DNA of 64,000 nt from Lacibacter sp964409025 (GTDB lineage Bacteria; Bacteroidota; Bacteroidia; Chitinophagales; Chitinophagaceae): the NCBI GenBank assembly GCA_964409025.1, contig CAYPBV010000004.1, forward strand, positions 1 to 64,000, in the 5' to 3' direction. Shown in pieces: positions 63,043 to 64,000 of this stretch. The position numbers and the translations under genes are program-made. Below the pieces are notes generated by a model that saw only the letters and a program-made list of their open reading frames with translations, was not told the origin of the DNA and did not search any database. Position 1 is the first letter of the stretch. Every line of letters begins with the position of its first letter.

Positions 63043-64000
63043 TCAAGAATCTGGTTTATAAAATAATAATGGCTGATTGTTTCTTGCTATCATCATCACT
63101 TTCCCATTTTTGGTATTCAACCATTTCATATCACGTACTTCGCCGTTAATGGTATTCATATTGCCCAGGGTTTTTCCATCAAAAGAAACCACTGTTGGAA
63201 ACAACGCATCATATCTACCTTCATAGGGAATAACGCCGTAAAAATTACCGCCTGCTATAAAATTGTTACCTGCCATCGCAAAACTCATGACAGGCGAAAG
63301 CTGCAGGTTTCTGATCAAATCTTTTCGTGTAAAAATTCCGTTACCATCATTTATGAATACAGAACTGCCCAGTACTTCAGCTTTTAACTCTGCATAATCT
63401 TTAAATAAATCGTAAAAAATATATTGCACTGTTTTACCAGCCACTTCACCATAAGTGAGGTACGCTTTTTTCAAAACAGGAAGCGGCCGCTCCAGTTCAT
63501 CTTTTGCCAGAAACGGAAACTCTTCACCGTTTATAGTGTATGCCAATATCTGTTCAGTTTTACCATTGTTATCAAAATCCCTGATATATAATTTTAACGG
63601 ACCGGTTTTGCGTTCATAGAGTTTTGAATTATGACCCCAGTTGCCTGCAAGAATATCAGGAGCACCATCATTATTTACATCAGTTACAAAAACAGTTTGC
63701 CATAAACCTGTAGATGCAGGAATATCCATTGCTTTAAATACGCCTTTGTTGTTAATGAAAATTTTCATAGGCATCCATTCACCTGTAACAATCAAATCAT
63801 CCCAGCCATCTTTATTTACATCAGCAAAAGCAGCGGCTGTTATATTGCCAATATTACTGAGCTCAATTACAGGTGCGCCTGTGAGTGTAAAACTTGCATC
63901 ACCATTATTTAAATACAAATAAGATGACTTGGCTAAACCAAATGCCGTGGGACTGGCAAGATTGCCGAGAAAGAAATCCATATCACCATCCTTATCTACA
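63043..64000 (-). CDS. FG-GAP/VCBS-repeat protein, C-terminal part (5' end outside window)
   Basis: The frame is open to the right edge, beyond the first ATG at 63981, which lies inside an FG-GAP calcium loop (VDKDGDMDFFLGN). At least 319 residues are visible, with further loops DVNKDGWDDLIVTGEW and DVNNDGAPDILAGNW. Such long propeller proteins (about 1100 aa) of the ASPIC/UnbV-like type are common beside SusD-like genes in Bacteroidota and are thought to bind surface glycans. Neighbouring SusC/SusD genes may lie just past the edge. Confidence 0.85.
   Translation of the reverse strand, partial: VDKDGDMDFFLGNLASPTAFGLAKSSYLYLNNGDASFTLTGAPVIELSNIGNITAAAFADVNKDGWDDLIVTGEWMPMKIFINNKGVFKAMDIPASTGLWQTVFVTDVNNDGAPDILAGNWGHNSKLYERKTGPLKLYIRDFDNNGKTEQILAYTINGEEFPFLAKDELERPLPVLKKAYLTYGEVAGKTVQYIFYDLFKDYAELKAEVLGSSVFINDGNGIFTRKDLIRNLQLSPVMSFAMAGNNFIAGGNFYGVIPYEGRYDALFPTVVSFDGKTLGNMNTINGEVRDMKWLNTKNGKVMMIARNNQPLLFYKPDS

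Noticed and set aside
63036..63045. Third copy of the 13-mer operator candidate
   Set aside because: Only 10 of 13 bases match and it overlaps the end of a coding region, so it may be chance.
1..64000. CRISPR arrays, insertion sequences, integrases and prophage genes
   Set aside because: None seen: no regularly spaced repeats, and no transposase, integrase or phage structural motifs in any convincing frame.

Overview
The window looks like chromosomal DNA from a Bacteroidota bacterium, most likely family Chitinophagaceae and probably from a draft or metagenome assembly, since two 10-N scaffold gaps are present. Signs of this are the AT-rich, tightly packed genes, many lipoprotein signals, TAnnTTTG-type promoter elements, a Y_Y_Y-type membrane regulator, an FG-GAP repeat protein, and the number and families of glycoside hydrolases. 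Lineage is inferred from gene content, not from a marker gene.

Region 1 (1-20.7 kb) is housekeeping, membrane and stress functions. It holds the tail of a Gfo/Idh/MocA oxidoreductase, a cation/proton antiporter with an OmpR-type regulator and histidine kinase, three tandem DUF1508 (YegP-like) small proteins, glycerate 2-kinase, and an SLC13-type permease with RCK_C domains. An operon of DUF389 protein, MscS channel and APC permease follows, then a small lipoprotein, a GNAT-nitrilase fusion, a tandem universal stress protein coupled to a small protein, tRNA-Leu(GAG) with a degenerate tRNA-like copy 290 bp away, an orphan histidine kinase, a GT2 glycosyltransferase, and a phospholipase D/cardiolipin synthase-like protein.

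Region 2 (20.7-64 kb) is one large glucan-utilisation locus. At its centre a plus-strand unit encodes a one-component membrane regulator (beta-propeller, Y_Y_Y, TM, coiled coil, LuxR-type HTH) translationally coupled to a sugar isomerase/epimerase-like TIM barrel. A minus-strand operon leads away to the left (38.2 to 20.7 kb): a glycosidase fused to a predicted outer-membrane beta-barrel, a modular repeat-bearing binding lipoprotein, a GH16 lipoprotein, a 1149-aa cytoplasmic protein with GH94/GH149-like features, a GH17 lipoprotein, a GH30 lipoprotein, a GPH-type sugar transporter fused to a GH17 domain, and two more GH17 proteins without signal peptides. On the right (64 to 42.5 kb, also minus strand) are an FG-GAP protein (5' end outside), two GH30, three tandem GH144 (endo-beta-1,2-glucanase family), an endonuclease/exonuclease/phosphatase-fold protein, a Gfo/Idh/MocA oxidoreductase, GH31, PhyH-type dioxygenase, DoxX, GH43, SGNH hydrolase and two GH3.

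Taken together the families point to beta-1,3-, beta-1,6- and beta-1,2-linked glucans as substrates. Secreted and lipoprotein enzymes would cut the polymer, the barrel fusion may handle outer-membrane contact or passage, and the GPH-GH17 fusion would import oligosaccharides and process them on the cytoplasmic face with the soluble GH17 proteins and the phosphorylase-like protein. No SusC/SusD pair is visible inside the window. The two fusions (GH + outer-membrane barrel, sugar symporter + GH17) are the most unusual items.
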